A stretch of DNA of 8,260 bases from Bacillota bacterium (GCA_023420245.1 JAEZWL010000243.1:1-8260); one strand, 5' to 3'; positions 1 through 6,926 are shown, counted from the stretch's first letter. A program made the numbers and translations. Notes: generated from the sequence alone by a model not told the origin.

Positions 1-1098
1 CACCTTCGCGACCCGGGCTTTACCCAAAAGGAAGACATTCTTTCAGGCTGCAAGGCAGCTGCGGCAGGCGGGGTGACAAGCCTGTTATGTATGCCCAACA
101 CCGACCCCGCCACAGATACGCCGGAAACGGTAAGCTATATTCTGGAGAAGGCCAAAGCCGCCGACGCACGCGTTTATGTGGCGGGCGCAATCACGAAAGG
201 ACTGAAAAGCGAGGAGCTTTGCGATTTACCGGCGATGAAGGTAGCCGGTGCCGTCGCGCTGAGCGATGACGGACGCCCGGTTGTGGATTCGGCGCTCATG
301 GCGCAGGCGATGCGCGCCGCTCCGAAGCTGGGCTTGAAAATTGTTTCGCACTGCGAGGATTTATACCTTTCTGCGGGCGGCAAGGTCAACGAAGGCACTG
401 TATCCGAAAAGCTTGGGGTTAAGGGAGTTCCCGCGGCTGCGGAAGACTGCGGAACCGCTCGGGATATCGCGTTGGCGGCGGCTTATCAGGTTCCGGTTCA
501 TATCTGTCATGTCAGTACGAAAACATCAGTGGCGCTTATCCGTGACGCGAAGAAAAGGGGAGTTCAGGTTACGGCGGAGACGGCGCCGCATTATTTTGCC
601 CTTACGCAGGAGGAGCTTCTTACCCGAGACGCGGATTACCGCATGAGTCCGCCGCTCCGCACCGAGGAAGACCGGCTCGCGGTTATCGAGGGAATCTGCG
701 ACGGGACGATTGATGCAGCTGCCACCGACCACGCGCCGCATACCCCGGAGGAAAAGTCAGATTTTCTTTCCGCACCCAACGGGAGCATCGGAATGGAAAC
801 CAGTCTAGCCGCCGGAATTACCTATCTGGTAGATACGGATTATATCTCTCTGAGCAAACTGATTCGCCTGATGAGTACCGCTCCGGCTGAACTGCTGGCG
901 CTTCGCGCGGGAACTCTCGCAGAGGGCGCGCCGGCGGATTTGGTGCTGTTTGACCCGAAGGAACACTGGAGAGTGGACGCGGAGCATCTGCATGGGAAGA
1001 GCCGGAACGCGGTTTTTAAAGACAAGGAGCTGACCGGAAAGGTCAAAATGACCGTTTGCGGCGGAAAAATTGTATATCAGGACAGAGTACTGAAATAA
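1..1098 (+). CDS. pyrC: Dihydroorotase, class I (5'-truncated by window edge)
   Basis: Catalyses reversible cyclisation of N-carbamoyl-L-aspartate to dihydroorotate, the third step of de novo UMP synthesis, in the cytosol. The reading frame is open from base 1, and the first visible residues are HLRDPG, the second half of the metal-binding HxHLRxPG motif, so roughly 60 N-terminal residues lie outside the window. A GTG at 73 is internal and is not the start. Counting from base 1, the visible chain has MPNTDP (31-36, substrate region), SDDG (around 88-91, the Asp that bridges the metals in the class I bacterial enzymes), HCED (117), HICHVST (167-173), and ATDHAPH (242-248, catalytic Asp). It ends in a typical amidohydrolase C-terminal beta segment (GKIVYQD). 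The 365 visible residues fit a family length near 425. pyrF follows after 13 bases, so the two are co-transcribed. Family assignment is very secure. Confidence 0.97.
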   Translation, partial: HLRDPGFTQKEDILSGCKAAAAGGVTSLLCMPNTDPATDTPETVSYILEKAKAADARVYVAGAITKGLKSEELCDLPAMKVAGAVALSDDGRPVVDSALMAQAMRAAPKLGLKIVSHCEDLYLSAGGKVNEGTVSEKLGVKGVPAAAEDCGTARDIALAAAYQVPVHICHVSTKTSVALIRDAKKRGVQVTAETAPHYFALTQEELLTRDADYRMSPPLRTEEDRLAVIEGICDGTIDAAATDHAPHTPEEKSDFLSAPNGSIGMETSLAAGITYLVDTDYISLSKLIRLMSTAPAELLALRAGTLAEGAPADLVLFDPKEHWRVDAEHLHGKSRNAVFKDKELTGKVKMTVCGGKIVYQDRVLK

Positions 1099-1111
1099 TG
1101 GAGGAAAGTAC

Positions 1112-2044
1112 ATGGCACTGGACAAACTAATTGAAAAAATTGTAAAATTGCAGAATCCCACGGTCGCGGGGTTGGACCCGAAGCTGGATTTTATTCCGGA
1201 GTATATCAAGGAAAAGACCTTTACACAGTACGGTGAGACGCTGGAAGGCGCGGCCGCCGCGCTTCTGGAATTCAATAAGGGGCTGATCGACGCGCTGTGC
1301 GGCATCGTTCCTGCGGTTAAGCCGCAATGCGCTTACTATGAGATGTACGGCTGGCAGGGTGTAAAGACATTACACGATACAGTCTCCTACGCAAAGGAAA
1401 AGGGTATGTTCGTCATAACCGACGGCAAGCGCAACGATATTGGAACAACCATGCAGGCTTACGCGGCGGCACATCTCGGCAAAGCAAAGGTGAACGATGC
1501 CCGTGTTACGCCGTTCGGCGGCGACGCGCTGACCGTCAATGCTTATCTTGGCTCCGACGGTGTAACCCCGCTTCTCGATATCTGCAAGGAAGAGGATAAG
1601 GGAATCTTCATTTTAGTAAAGACTTCAAATCCATCCTCCGGGGAACTGCAGGATCGGATTTTTGAGAGCGGCGAAACCCTCTATGCCACGGTGGGGCAGC
1701 TCTGTGAAAAATGGGGCGAAGGTCTGCCGGGAAAATACGGGTATTCCGGAGTGGGCGCGGTTGTCGGTGCAACGTATCCGAAACAGCTGGAAGAGCTGCG
1801 CAGAGACCTGCCGCACACCTTTTTCCTTGTTCCCGGTTACGGCGCGCAGGGCGGCGGCGCGAAGGATGTCGCTCCTGCTTTTGACTCCAACGGTCTCGGC
1901 GCGGTGATCAATGCCTCGCGTTCCATTATGTGCGCGTGGCAGAAAACAAATTCATCCGGTCAGGATTACGCCAAAGCGGCAGCGGAGGAAGCGATCAGTA
2001 TGCGCGATGAATTTTTGAAGGAAACCGGAAAAATCTCTGTTTAA
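1112..2044 (+). CDS. pyrF: Orotidine-5'-phosphate decarboxylase, long (type 2) form
   Basis: Decarboxylates OMP to UMP, the last step of de novo pyrimidine synthesis. At 310 residues it belongs to the longer OMP decarboxylase subfamily, not the roughly 240-residue Bacillus-type form. Seen in the protein: VAGLDPKLDF (18-27, nucleotide end of the barrel), ITDGKRNDIG (102-111) with the catalytic D-x-K-x-x-D set (D104, K106, D109), LVPGYGAQGG (239-248), and VINASRSI (265-272), the phosphate-gripping loop. The ATG is preceded by GGAGGA at 1100-1105, six bases away, and sits 13 bases after pyrC. Translation runs without interruption to TAA. Position between pyrC and pyrK is the usual clostridial pyr order. 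Nothing appears broken or unusual. Confidence 0.97.
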   Translation: MALDKLIEKIVKLQNPTVAGLDPKLDFIPEYIKEKTFTQYGETLEGAAAALLEFNKGLIDALCGIVPAVKPQCAYYEMYGWQGVKTLHDTVSYAKEKGMFVITDGKRNDIGTTMQAYAAAHLGKAKVNDARVTPFGGDALTVNAYLGSDGVTPLLDICKEEDKGIFILVKTSNPSSGELQDRIFESGETLYATVGQLCEKWGEGLPGKYGYSGVGAVVGATYPKQLEELRRDLPHTFFLVPGYGAQGGGAKDVAPAFDSNGLGAVINASRSIMCAWQKTNSSGQDYAKAAAEEAISMRDEFLKETGKISV

Positions 2045-2063
2045 TCAGTAGGAGCGGTAGAAT

Positions 2064-2825
2064 ATGAAATATGACGTAATGCTCTGTAAAATCGTCCGGA
2101 AAAAGCAGTTAACCGGCGATATCTATGATGTGATCGTGGATGCCGGAGAGCTCGCGCAGCTCGCGCGCCCCGGTCAGTTCGCGCAGCTTTATGTTCCGGG
2201 TAAAACCCTGCGCCGTCCGATTTCCATCTGCGAAATCGACCGCGCGTCGGGGACCCTGCGCTTTGTATTTCAGATACGCGGCGAGGGAACCGCGCAGCTT
2301 GCGGAGCTGGAAACGGGAGATACCCTTGACCTGCTTGCCCCGCTCGGGAACGGGTTTACCCTCGGCAATACCGGTCGGAGGGCTGTTTTTGTCGGCGGGG
2401 GAATCGGCGTTCCGCCGCTTCTGGAGGCGGCAAAGTTATTCGGTAGCAATGCGGCGGTTATCACAGGGTTCCGCAATCAGGCGTCTGCAATTTTGCAGGA
2501 GGATTTTGCGCGGAACGGCAACCGTGTCATCCTTGCCACAGACGACGGCTCCGCCGGGCACCACGGGCTGGTGACGGAATGCATGAAGGACCTTGATTTT
2601 GATGTGGTTTTTGCCTGCGGTCCTGCCCCGATGCTGAGAGCGGTGTGCAAAATCGCTCAGGAAAGGGGAGCCGAATGTCAGGTTTCTCTCGAAGAGCGCA
2701 TGGCATGCGGAATCGGCGCCTGCCTCGGGTGCGCCGTAAAGCTTCGCCGCGAGGACGGAGAAGCGTATTACGGTCATGTGTGCAAGGACGGCCCGGTTTT
2801 TGATTTCCGCAAAGTTGTGTGGTAA
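2064..2825 (+). CDS. pyrK: Dihydroorotate dehydrogenase B, electron-transfer subunit
   Basis: Carries electrons from dihydroorotate, via the PyrD flavin, to NAD+ through its own FAD and a [2Fe-2S] cluster; it works as a PyrD2-PyrK2 complex. The 253-residue protein has the ferredoxin-reductase fold order: an N-terminal barrel with the FAD motif RPISIC (51-56), the NAD-side glycine loop GGGIGVPP (111-118), and a C-terminal cluster with cysteines at 215, 220, 223 and 240 in the pattern CGxGxCxGC followed by a distal Cys. SLEERMACG just before it is typical of the family. AGGAG lies at 2050-2054, nine bases before the ATG, and the gene begins 19 bases after pyrF. The next gene, pyrD, is its partner. 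Length and all motifs are complete. Confidence 0.97.
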   Translation: MKYDVMLCKIVRKKQLTGDIYDVIVDAGELAQLARPGQFAQLYVPGKTLRRPISICEIDRASGTLRFVFQIRGEGTAQLAELETGDTLDLLAPLGNGFTLGNTGRRAVFVGGGIGVPPLLEAAKLFGSNAAVITGFRNQASAILQEDFARNGNRVILATDDGSAGHHGLVTECMKDLDFDVVFACGPAPMLRAVCKIAQERGAECQVSLEERMACGIGACLGCAVKLRREDGEAYYGHVCKDGPVFDFRKVVW

Positions 2826-2894
2826 TGAAAACCGGTCAAAGCCGTATTTAAAGTTAATCGACGATAATATCATAGTATAAGGCGGAGTTTGATA

Positions 2895-3809
2895 ATGGCG
2901 GATTTAAAGGTTACCATCGCCGGAGTGGAGTTCAGCAATCCCTTGATTGCCGCTTCCGGTACATTTGGCTTCGGTCATGAATTTCAGGAGTTTTACCCGC
3001 TCAGCACGCTGGGCGGCATTTCCTGCAAGGGAATCACCCTTGCGGAACGGTCGGGCAACCCGCCCCCGCGTATCGCGGAGACGCCGGGCGGCATGCTGAA
3101 CGCGGTCGGGCTGCAAAATCCCGGCGTCGATTATTTCATCGGGCACGACCTGCCCTGGCTGAAAGAACAGGGTACGGTCATCATCGCAAATATCGCCGGC
3201 AATACGCCGGAGGATTACTGTGAAATGGCGGAGAAGCTGTCCGCTTCGGACGTCGATATGATCGAGCTGAACATTTCCTGCCCGAATGTGAAGCAGGGCG
3301 GCGTACAGTTCGGAACCAGCTGTGCGGGCGTGGAGGGAATCACCTCAGCTGTTCGCAGGCGCTGCGCCAAGCCGCTGATGGTTAAGCTTTCCCCGAATGT
3401 GAGCGATATCGGCGAGATTGCCGCCGCTGCGGAAAGCGCGGGAGCGGACGCAATCTCCATGATCAATACCCTGACCGGTATGCGGATCGATATCAACACC
3501 CGCCGCCCGATTATCCGCAACAACACCGGCGGGCTTTCCGGTCCGGCGCTTCTGCCGGTCGCTGTGCGTATGGTGTGGCAGGCGGCGCAGCGTGTGAAAA
3601 TCCCGATTGTCGGTATGGGCGGAATTTCAAAATGGCAGGATGCCGCAGAGCTGCTGCTCGGGGGCGCTTCGGCGCTCCAAATCGGCACGGTTCTGTTTTC
3701 CGACCCCTATGCGCCGGTGAAGATTCTCGACGGGCTGAACCGTTATCTCGATCAGAACAAGCTGTCTTCTGTTACGGAGCTGACGGGGAAAGCGGAAATC
3801 TGGCGATAA
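2895..3809 (+). CDS. pyrD: Dihydroorotate dehydrogenase B, catalytic subunit
   Basis: Oxidises dihydroorotate to orotate using FMN; as the class 1B form it passes electrons to PyrK and so to NAD+. The 304-residue TIM barrel shows NPLIAASGTFGFG (15-27), SCKGITL (43-49, Lys near FMN), GGMLNAVGLQNPG (66-78), NISCPN (126-131) with the class 1 catalytic cysteine C129, MVKLSPN (162-168), and GMGGIS (240-245, FMN phosphate). The frame also has a TTG at 2889, but the ATG at 2895 is chosen because GGCGGAG at 2881-2887 sits seven bases upstream and the protein then begins directly at the first strand. The 69-base gap after pyrK is the longest inside the operon and is somewhat AT-rich. I see no clear promoter there. 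Confidence 0.96.
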   Translation: MADLKVTIAGVEFSNPLIAASGTFGFGHEFQEFYPLSTLGGISCKGITLAERSGNPPPRIAETPGGMLNAVGLQNPGVDYFIGHDLPWLKEQGTVIIANIAGNTPEDYCEMAEKLSASDVDMIELNISCPNVKQGGVQFGTSCAGVEGITSAVRRRCAKPLMVKLSPNVSDIGEIAAAAESAGADAISMINTLTGMRIDINTRRPIIRNNTGGLSGPALLPVAVRMVWQAAQRVKIPIVGMGGISKWQDAAELLLGGASALQIGTVLFSDPYAPVKILDGLNRYLDQNKLSSVTELTGKAEIWR

Positions 3810-3836
3810 CTCAATTCAAAAGGATGGAATAGATTT

Positions 3837-4538
3837 ATGACACGGATTATATTAGTACGCCACTGCGAAGCGCAGGGAAATACCGACGGAGTGTTTCAGG
3901 GGAGCACCGACAATGGAATCAGCGGGAACGGGGCGGTGCAGCTTGATCTTCTGGGGGTGCGCTGCCGCAATATGCCCATCGACGCAATCTATTCCAGTCC
4001 CCTGAAGCGCGCTTACCTTACCGCAGAGGCAATCAACAAATACCATAATCTGCCGATACAAACCGACTCCCGCCTCAAGGAAATCAACGGGGGCGAATTG
4101 GAGGGCAAACGCTGGGAGGAGCTTCCGCTTCTGTACCCGGAGGAAGCGGCTCACTGGAACCGCGCGCCGCATGAGTTTTCTCCCAGAGGCGGCGAGACAA
4201 TGCGGCAGGTGTACGACCGTATGTGGGAAGGGGTTACTGATATCGTAAAACAGAATCCCGGTAAAACCGTCTGCGTTACCTCCCACGGCTGTGCAATCCG
4301 GAATTTTCTTTGCCATGCGCTGAACAAGCCGATTGAGCAGATCAGCGAGGTTGGCTGGTGTGATAATACCGCAATCAGTATCATTGATTTTGACGAAGTG
4401 CTTCGCAGTGAGGTGGTTTGTATGAACGACGCCTCCCACCTTACGCCGGAAATCTCGCTGTTTACCCACCAGACCTGGTGGCTGCCGCAGGAGCAAAAGG
4501 ACAGGACGGAGGCTTGCGATGAAAATACTGGCCGTTGA
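3837..4538 (+). CDS. Histidine phosphatase superfamily protein (phosphoglycerate-mutase-like)
   Basis: A 233-residue branch-1 histidine phosphatase; such enzymes remove phosphate through a phospho-histidine intermediate, but the substrate cannot be read from sequence. The core is intact: LVRHCEAQGN at the N terminus with R8 and nucleophile H9 (Cys replaces the glycine of the usual RHG), SSPLKRA with R58, the acid region around E82 in KEINGGELEG, and the second histidine H150 in TSHGCAIRNF. A short hydrophilic tail (QEQKDRTEACDENTGR) follows, and its coding DNA overlaps ruvX. AGGATGG at 3821-3827 is a modest ribosome binding site nine bases before the ATG. The gene starts 27 bases after pyrD and so belongs to the pyr transcript. 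Alternatives such as a cobalamin (CobC-like) or 2-phosphoglycerate-type activity have no contextual support. Confidence 0.9.
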   Translation: MTRIILVRHCEAQGNTDGVFQGSTDNGISGNGAVQLDLLGVRCRNMPIDAIYSSPLKRAYLTAEAINKYHNLPIQTDSRLKEINGGELEGKRWEELPLLYPEEAAHWNRAPHEFSPRGGETMRQVYDRMWEGVTDIVKQNPGKTVCVTSHGCAIRNFLCHALNKPIEQISEVGWCDNTAISIIDFDEVLRSEVVCMNDASHLTPEISLFTHQTWWLPQEQKDRTEACDENTGR

Positions 4539-4950
4539 TCTCGGACGGGCGCGCACCGGTCTGGCAATCTGCGATGAAGGGGAGCTGCTCGCGTCTCCTT
4601 TGGCGGTAATCCATGAATTTCATATGGATAAGCTGGCACAGATCATTGCCCGGCAGGCTGCGGAAACGGCAGCAGGCAGCATCGTTGTGGGACTGCCGCG
4701 GAATATGGATGGCAGCGAGGGAGACAGCGCGCAGAACGCGCGCGCGTTCGCCGAAAAGCTGAAAGAGCTGGTCAACGTACCGGTGAAAATGCGCGACGAA
4801 CGCGGAACGACAATTACAGCGCACGGGTATCTAAACGAAACCGATACCCGGGGCAAAAAGCGCAAGGCGGTCATCGACGCGGTTGCGGCGACGATCATTT
4901 TGCAGGACTATCTGGATTACCGCCGAAACCACAGGGAAGAACCAAAATAA
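4519..4950 (+). CDS. ruvX: RuvX/YqgF-family putative Holliday junction resolvase / pre-16S rRNA nuclease
   Basis: A 143-residue RNase H-fold nuclease. The family (YqgF, RuvX, YrrK) has been linked both to Holliday-junction resolution and to 16S rRNA 5'-end maturation. Acidic catalytic residues are all visible: D7 in AVDLGRARTG, the VVGLPRNMDGSEG loop (56-68), D93/E94 in RDERGTT, and D120 in VIDAVAATIILQDYL. Length is normal. The start overlaps the end of the phosphatase gene by 20 bases, so translation is probably coupled. GGACGGAGG lies upstream inside the phosphatase coding sequence at about 4501-4511. In most Firmicutes this gene sits next to an IreB (DUF965) gene and a DUF1292 gene. Here it terminates a pyrimidine operon, while a DUF1292 gene occurs 3 kb away on the other strand. 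Confidence 0.95.
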   Translation: MKILAVDLGRARTGLAICDEGELLASPLAVIHEFHMDKLAQIIARQAAETAAGSIVVGLPRNMDGSEGDSAQNARAFAEKLKELVNVPVKMRDERGTTITAHGYLNETDTRGKKRKAVIDAVAATIILQDYLDYRRNHREEPK

Positions 4951-4987
4951 AGGGGCTGCTGCAAAATCATTTTGCAGCAGCCCCTTT
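4949..4987. terminator. Bidirectional intrinsic terminator between ruvX and degV
   Basis: Perfect 18-bp inverted repeat: arm 4949-4966 (AAAGGGGCTGCTGCAAAA) pairs with 4970-4987 around a 3-base loop. It starts on the last two bases of the ruvX stop codon and ends two bases before the degV stop codon. On the minus strand it is followed by TTATTTTGG, a fair U-tract. On the plus strand the T-run is short (TTT-GCTT). It therefore ends both convergent operons, more strongly leftward. Confidence 0.9.
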
Positions 4988-4989
4988 GC

Positions 4990-5865
4990 TTAGCTTCGAT
5001 TTTTTCCCAGATAGAACAGTGCCACTGTTCCGGGACCGGAATGAGTGCCGATTACCGGACCAATCGAATTGATTTCAACGCGTTTTACCCCGAACCGTTC
5101 CTTTACCTGCCGCGCGACATACTCTGCATCCTGAAGCGAATCGCCGTGCCCGATAAATATTACCTGATTTTCCGGCTCCTCCGCCGTTTTCGCCATATGC
5201 TCCACCAGAGCGTCGAGCGACTGGCGGCGACCGCGTACCTTCTCAATCGGGATCAGGTGCCCGTCGTCGTCCACATGCAGAACCGGCTTGATTCCGAGCA
5301 CCGTACCGACCAAAGCCGCCGCGCCGGAAACCCTGCCTCCGCGCTTTAAATGGTTCAGGTCGTCCACCGTAAACCAGTGGGCCAGCCTGCCGCGGTTTTC
5401 CGTTATCCAGTCACGTAAATCCTCTATGCTCAGTCCTTCTGCCCGTTTCTTTGCGGCGTGGTATACGAGGAGTCCTTCGCCGAAGGAGGCACTGCGGGAA
5501 TCCACCGCGTAAACCTTACGCTCCGGGTATTTTTTTTGCAGCTCCTCTGTGGTTTGGAATGCGTTGTTAAAGGTTGCGCTTAAACCGGAGGAAAAAACAA
5601 TATACAAAATATCCTTTCCGGATTGTAAAATCGGCTCCAGAATATCGGTAAGAACCATCGGCGTAATCTGATTGGTGACGGAGGTTTTGCCGCCGCGAAG
5701 CAGGTCGTAAAAATCATGGGAGGAGATTTCCCGCTCATCCGGATAGTTGCGGTATGTATCATCCCCGATTGAAAATTCCATGGGGATTACCTCAACCTCC
5801 AGCTCGCTTACCAGTTTGGGTGACAGATCGCAGGTGGAATCTGTAATGATCATATAATCGTTCAT
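4990..5865 (-). CDS. DegV family (FakB-like) fatty-acid-binding protein
   Basis: DegV proteins bind a long-chain fatty acid. Those paired with FakA present it for phosphorylation so that exogenous fatty acids enter phospholipid synthesis, though many clostridial paralogues have no proven partner. The 291-residue chain has ITDSTCDL (7-14), SVTNQITP (62-69, where the common TSQ triplet is TNQ), SSGLSATFNNA (92-102), VDSRSASFGEGLLV (121-134), LKRGGRVS (173-180), GIKPVL (191-196), and GPVIGTHSGPGT (269-280), whose histidine belongs to the acyl-carboxylate site in characterised FakB proteins. The ATG complementary to 5863-5865 has AAGAGG nine bases upstream. No fakA lies in the window. A separate promoter (5907-5935) drives it, and it runs convergent to the pyr operon. 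The family call is secure; the ligand is not known. Confidence 0.94.
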   Translation of the reverse strand: MNDYMIITDSTCDLSPKLVSELEVEVIPMEFSIGDDTYRNYPDEREISSHDFYDLLRGGKTSVTNQITPMVLTDILEPILQSGKDILYIVFSSGLSATFNNAFQTTEELQKKYPERKVYAVDSRSASFGEGLLVYHAAKKRAEGLSIEDLRDWITENRGRLAHWFTVDDLNHLKRGGRVSGAAALVGTVLGIKPVLHVDDDGHLIPIEKVRGRRQSLDALVEHMAKTAEEPENQVIFIGHGDSLQDAEYVARQVKERFGVKRVEINSIGPVIGTHSGPGTVALFYLGKNRS

Positions 5866-5906
5866 TTCAACAGCCTCTTTTCTGTTTGTGAATCAAACCC
5901 AGTTTC

Positions 5907-5935
5907 ATTATAAAATAAGGTTTCATATCTGTCTA
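5907..5935 (-). promoter_or_regulatory. Sigma-A promoter for degV
   Basis: Read on the minus strand: -35 TAGACA (5930-5935), a 17-base spacer, and a perfect -10 TATAAT (5907-5912). Transcription would begin near 5900, giving a leader of about 35 bases before the degV start. Only one base differs from the two consensus hexamers. Confidence 0.7.
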
Positions 5936-5972
5936 TAGCGGAAATCATAAAATTAGGAGATAGGGAATTAAT

Positions 5973-6042
5973 ATATAATTTTGTTGATAATTGCTTTGTT
6001 TGGTGTATAATGCAAATAAATAAATATAAATTTTGTTATCAT
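5973..6042 (+). repeat. Imperfect direct repeat in AT-rich regulatory region
   Basis: ATATAATTTTGTTGATAAT at 5973-5991 recurs as ATATAAATTTTGTTATCAT at 6024-6042, differing by two single-base shifts and one substitution. The first copy contains the -35 element of the upstream NYN promoter. The repeats could be tandem sites for a regulator or chance similarity in a very AT-rich stretch. Confidence 0.35.
5984..6011 (+). promoter_or_regulatory. Possible upstream promoter (P1) of NYN gene
   Basis: TTGATA (5984-5989), a 16-base spacer, and a perfect TATAAT (6006-6011). A start near 6018 would give a leader of about 180 bases before the NYN gene. It is divergent from the degV promoter, with about 50 bases between the two -35 boxes. 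The surrounding AT richness raises the chance of a false match. Confidence 0.45.
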
Positions 6043-6059
6043 GAGTAGTACATAATGGG

Positions 6060-6088
6060 TTGACTTTATTAAAAAAAGGGCATATTAT
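6060..6088 (+). promoter_or_regulatory. Probable main promoter (P2) of NYN gene
   Basis: TTGACT (6060-6065), a 17-base spacer, and TATTAT (6083-6088) differ from consensus by one base in each hexamer. Transcription would begin around 6095, inside the dyad at 6093-6108, about 100 bases before the NYN start codon. Confidence 0.6.
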
Positions 6089-6092
6089 AAAT

Positions 6093-6108
6093 GTGTAACA
6101 AGTTACAC
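6093..6108. promoter_or_regulatory. Operator-like dyad at predicted transcription start
   Basis: GTGTAAC (6093-6099), two bases, then GTTACAC (6102-6108): a 7-bp perfect inverted repeat with a spacer too short to form an RNA hairpin. It begins five bases after the -10 of P2, where a bound repressor would block initiation. No regulator gene is adjacent, so an unlinked or autoregulatory factor is possible. Confidence 0.45.
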
Positions 6109-6117
6109 AGCTAATAC

Positions 6118-6179
6118 GTCCTTGGCAGTAAGCCTCCCACTATAAGGGATGTGCCCAACCCAAGGACTTTTTATTTTAT
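6118..6179 (+). terminator. Leader hairpin with U-tract upstream of NYN gene (attenuator or short RNA)
   Basis: GTCCTTGG (6118-6125) pairs perfectly with CCAAGGAC (6160-6167), directly followed by TTTTTATTTTATT, the form of an intrinsic terminator. The 34-base interior is itself structured: TCCC (6135-6138) can pair with GGGA (6146-6149). Alternatively TTGGCA (6122-6127) can pair with TGCCCAA (6152-6158) with one bulge, which would break the outer stem. The element sits between promoter and ribosome binding site, so transcription into the nuclease gene must read through it. This fits an attenuator, a riboswitch, or a short separate RNA with partial read-through. I recognise no known riboswitch class. 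Confidence 0.65.
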
Positions 6180-6180
6180 T

Positions 6181-6188
6181 AAGGAAGG
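6181..6188 (+). promoter_or_regulatory. Ribosome binding site fixing the NYN start
   Basis: AAGGAAGG lies seven bases before the ATG at 6196. The in-frame GTG at 6151 has no such site and lies inside the leader hairpin, so the 15 extra residues it would add are not real. Confidence 0.75.
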
Positions 6189-6195
6189 TATCCAA

Positions 6196-6921
6196 ATGAA
6201 AACTGCAATATTAGTTGATGGTGGCTTTTACCGGAGAAGAGCGCAGAGCTTATGGGGAGAAAAAACTGCTGAGGAACGTGCAAGCGAGTTAGTGGAATAT
6301 TGCGCTCGACATTTACATAACAAAAATCGGGCTTACGACCATGATCTCTACAGAATTTTTTATTATGACTGTCCGCCAATGGAAAGAAAAGTATATCATC
6401 CTTATTTAAAACGTACGATAGATTTTGGAAAGTCCGAATTATACGTTTGGATGACAGAGTTTATAGATCAACTTAAAAAGAAACGTAAACTCGCGCTTCG
6501 CTTGGGTAAATTATCTGATTCACAGGCACACTATAATTTAAAATATGATGTTTTAAAAAAGCTGTGTAATGGGACATTGGATTTTGGCAGTTTGACGGAA
6601 GAGAATTTCGGAATAGCTGTTGATCAAAAAGGTGTAGACATGAAGATAGGTTTAGACATATCTTCACTGGCCTACAAAAAGCAGGTTGATCAAATCGTTT
6701 TAATCTCAGGAGACAGCGATTTTGTCCCCGCAGCAAAGCTAGCACGAAGAGAGGGAATAGATTTTATATTAGACCCTCTGTGGGGAAACATTAAACCTGA
6801 TTTGTTTGAACATATTGATGGACTGCATACTTGTTGTTCTAATCCTACAGCGAGTTCCCCAATGCCTCTTGCTAACATGGCAGCGGAGACCGCGATCCAT
6901 GAATGCCACACAGAAAATTGA
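6196..6921 (+). CDS. NYN-domain protein (LabA/PIN-like putative nuclease)
   Basis: A 241-residue protein filled mostly by one NYN domain, a PIN-like fold whose members are predicted or shown to be metal-dependent RNases. The acidic set is intact: D8 in AILVDGGFYRRR, D148 and D154 in KGVDMKIGLD, and D173/D175 in LISGDSDFVPAAKLARR. A basic stretch, QLKKKRKLALR (92-102), could contact nucleic acid. After the domain (about residue 210) there is a short Ser/Pro/Ala tail with no clear fold, and no membrane segment or signal peptide. The gene is AT-rich with many A/T-ending codons, unlike the GC-rich pyr genes to its left, suggesting separate origin or transfer. It stands alone as a single-gene unit behind a structured leader. 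Target and partner are unknown; a toxin, defence or RNA-processing role is only inference. Confidence 0.88.
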   Translation: MKTAILVDGGFYRRRAQSLWGEKTAEERASELVEYCARHLHNKNRAYDHDLYRIFYYDCPPMERKVYHPYLKRTIDFGKSELYVWMTEFIDQLKKKRKLALRLGKLSDSQAHYNLKYDVLKKLCNGTLDFGSLTEENFGIAVDQKGVDMKIGLDISSLAYKKQVDQIVLISGDSDFVPAAKLARREGIDFILDPLWGNIKPDLFEHIDGLHTCCSNPTASSPMPLANMAAETAIHECHTEN

Positions 6922-6926
6922 CATAG

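Noticed and set aside
2826..2894. Internal promoter before pyrD
   Set aside because: TATAAG-like sequences occur but no acceptable -35 at 16-18 bases; the gap is explained by read-through from pyrK.
4972..5349. Plus-strand open frame antisense to degV, and similar frames inside pyr genes
   Set aside because: These are shadows of strong coding frames on the other strand or in another register, without ribosome binding sites or domains.
6151..6195. Longer NYN protein starting at GTG 6151
   Set aside because: The GTG lies inside the leader hairpin, lacks a ribosome binding site and adds 15 residues before the conserved NYN beta strand; the ATG at 6196 has AAGGAAGG seven bases upstream.
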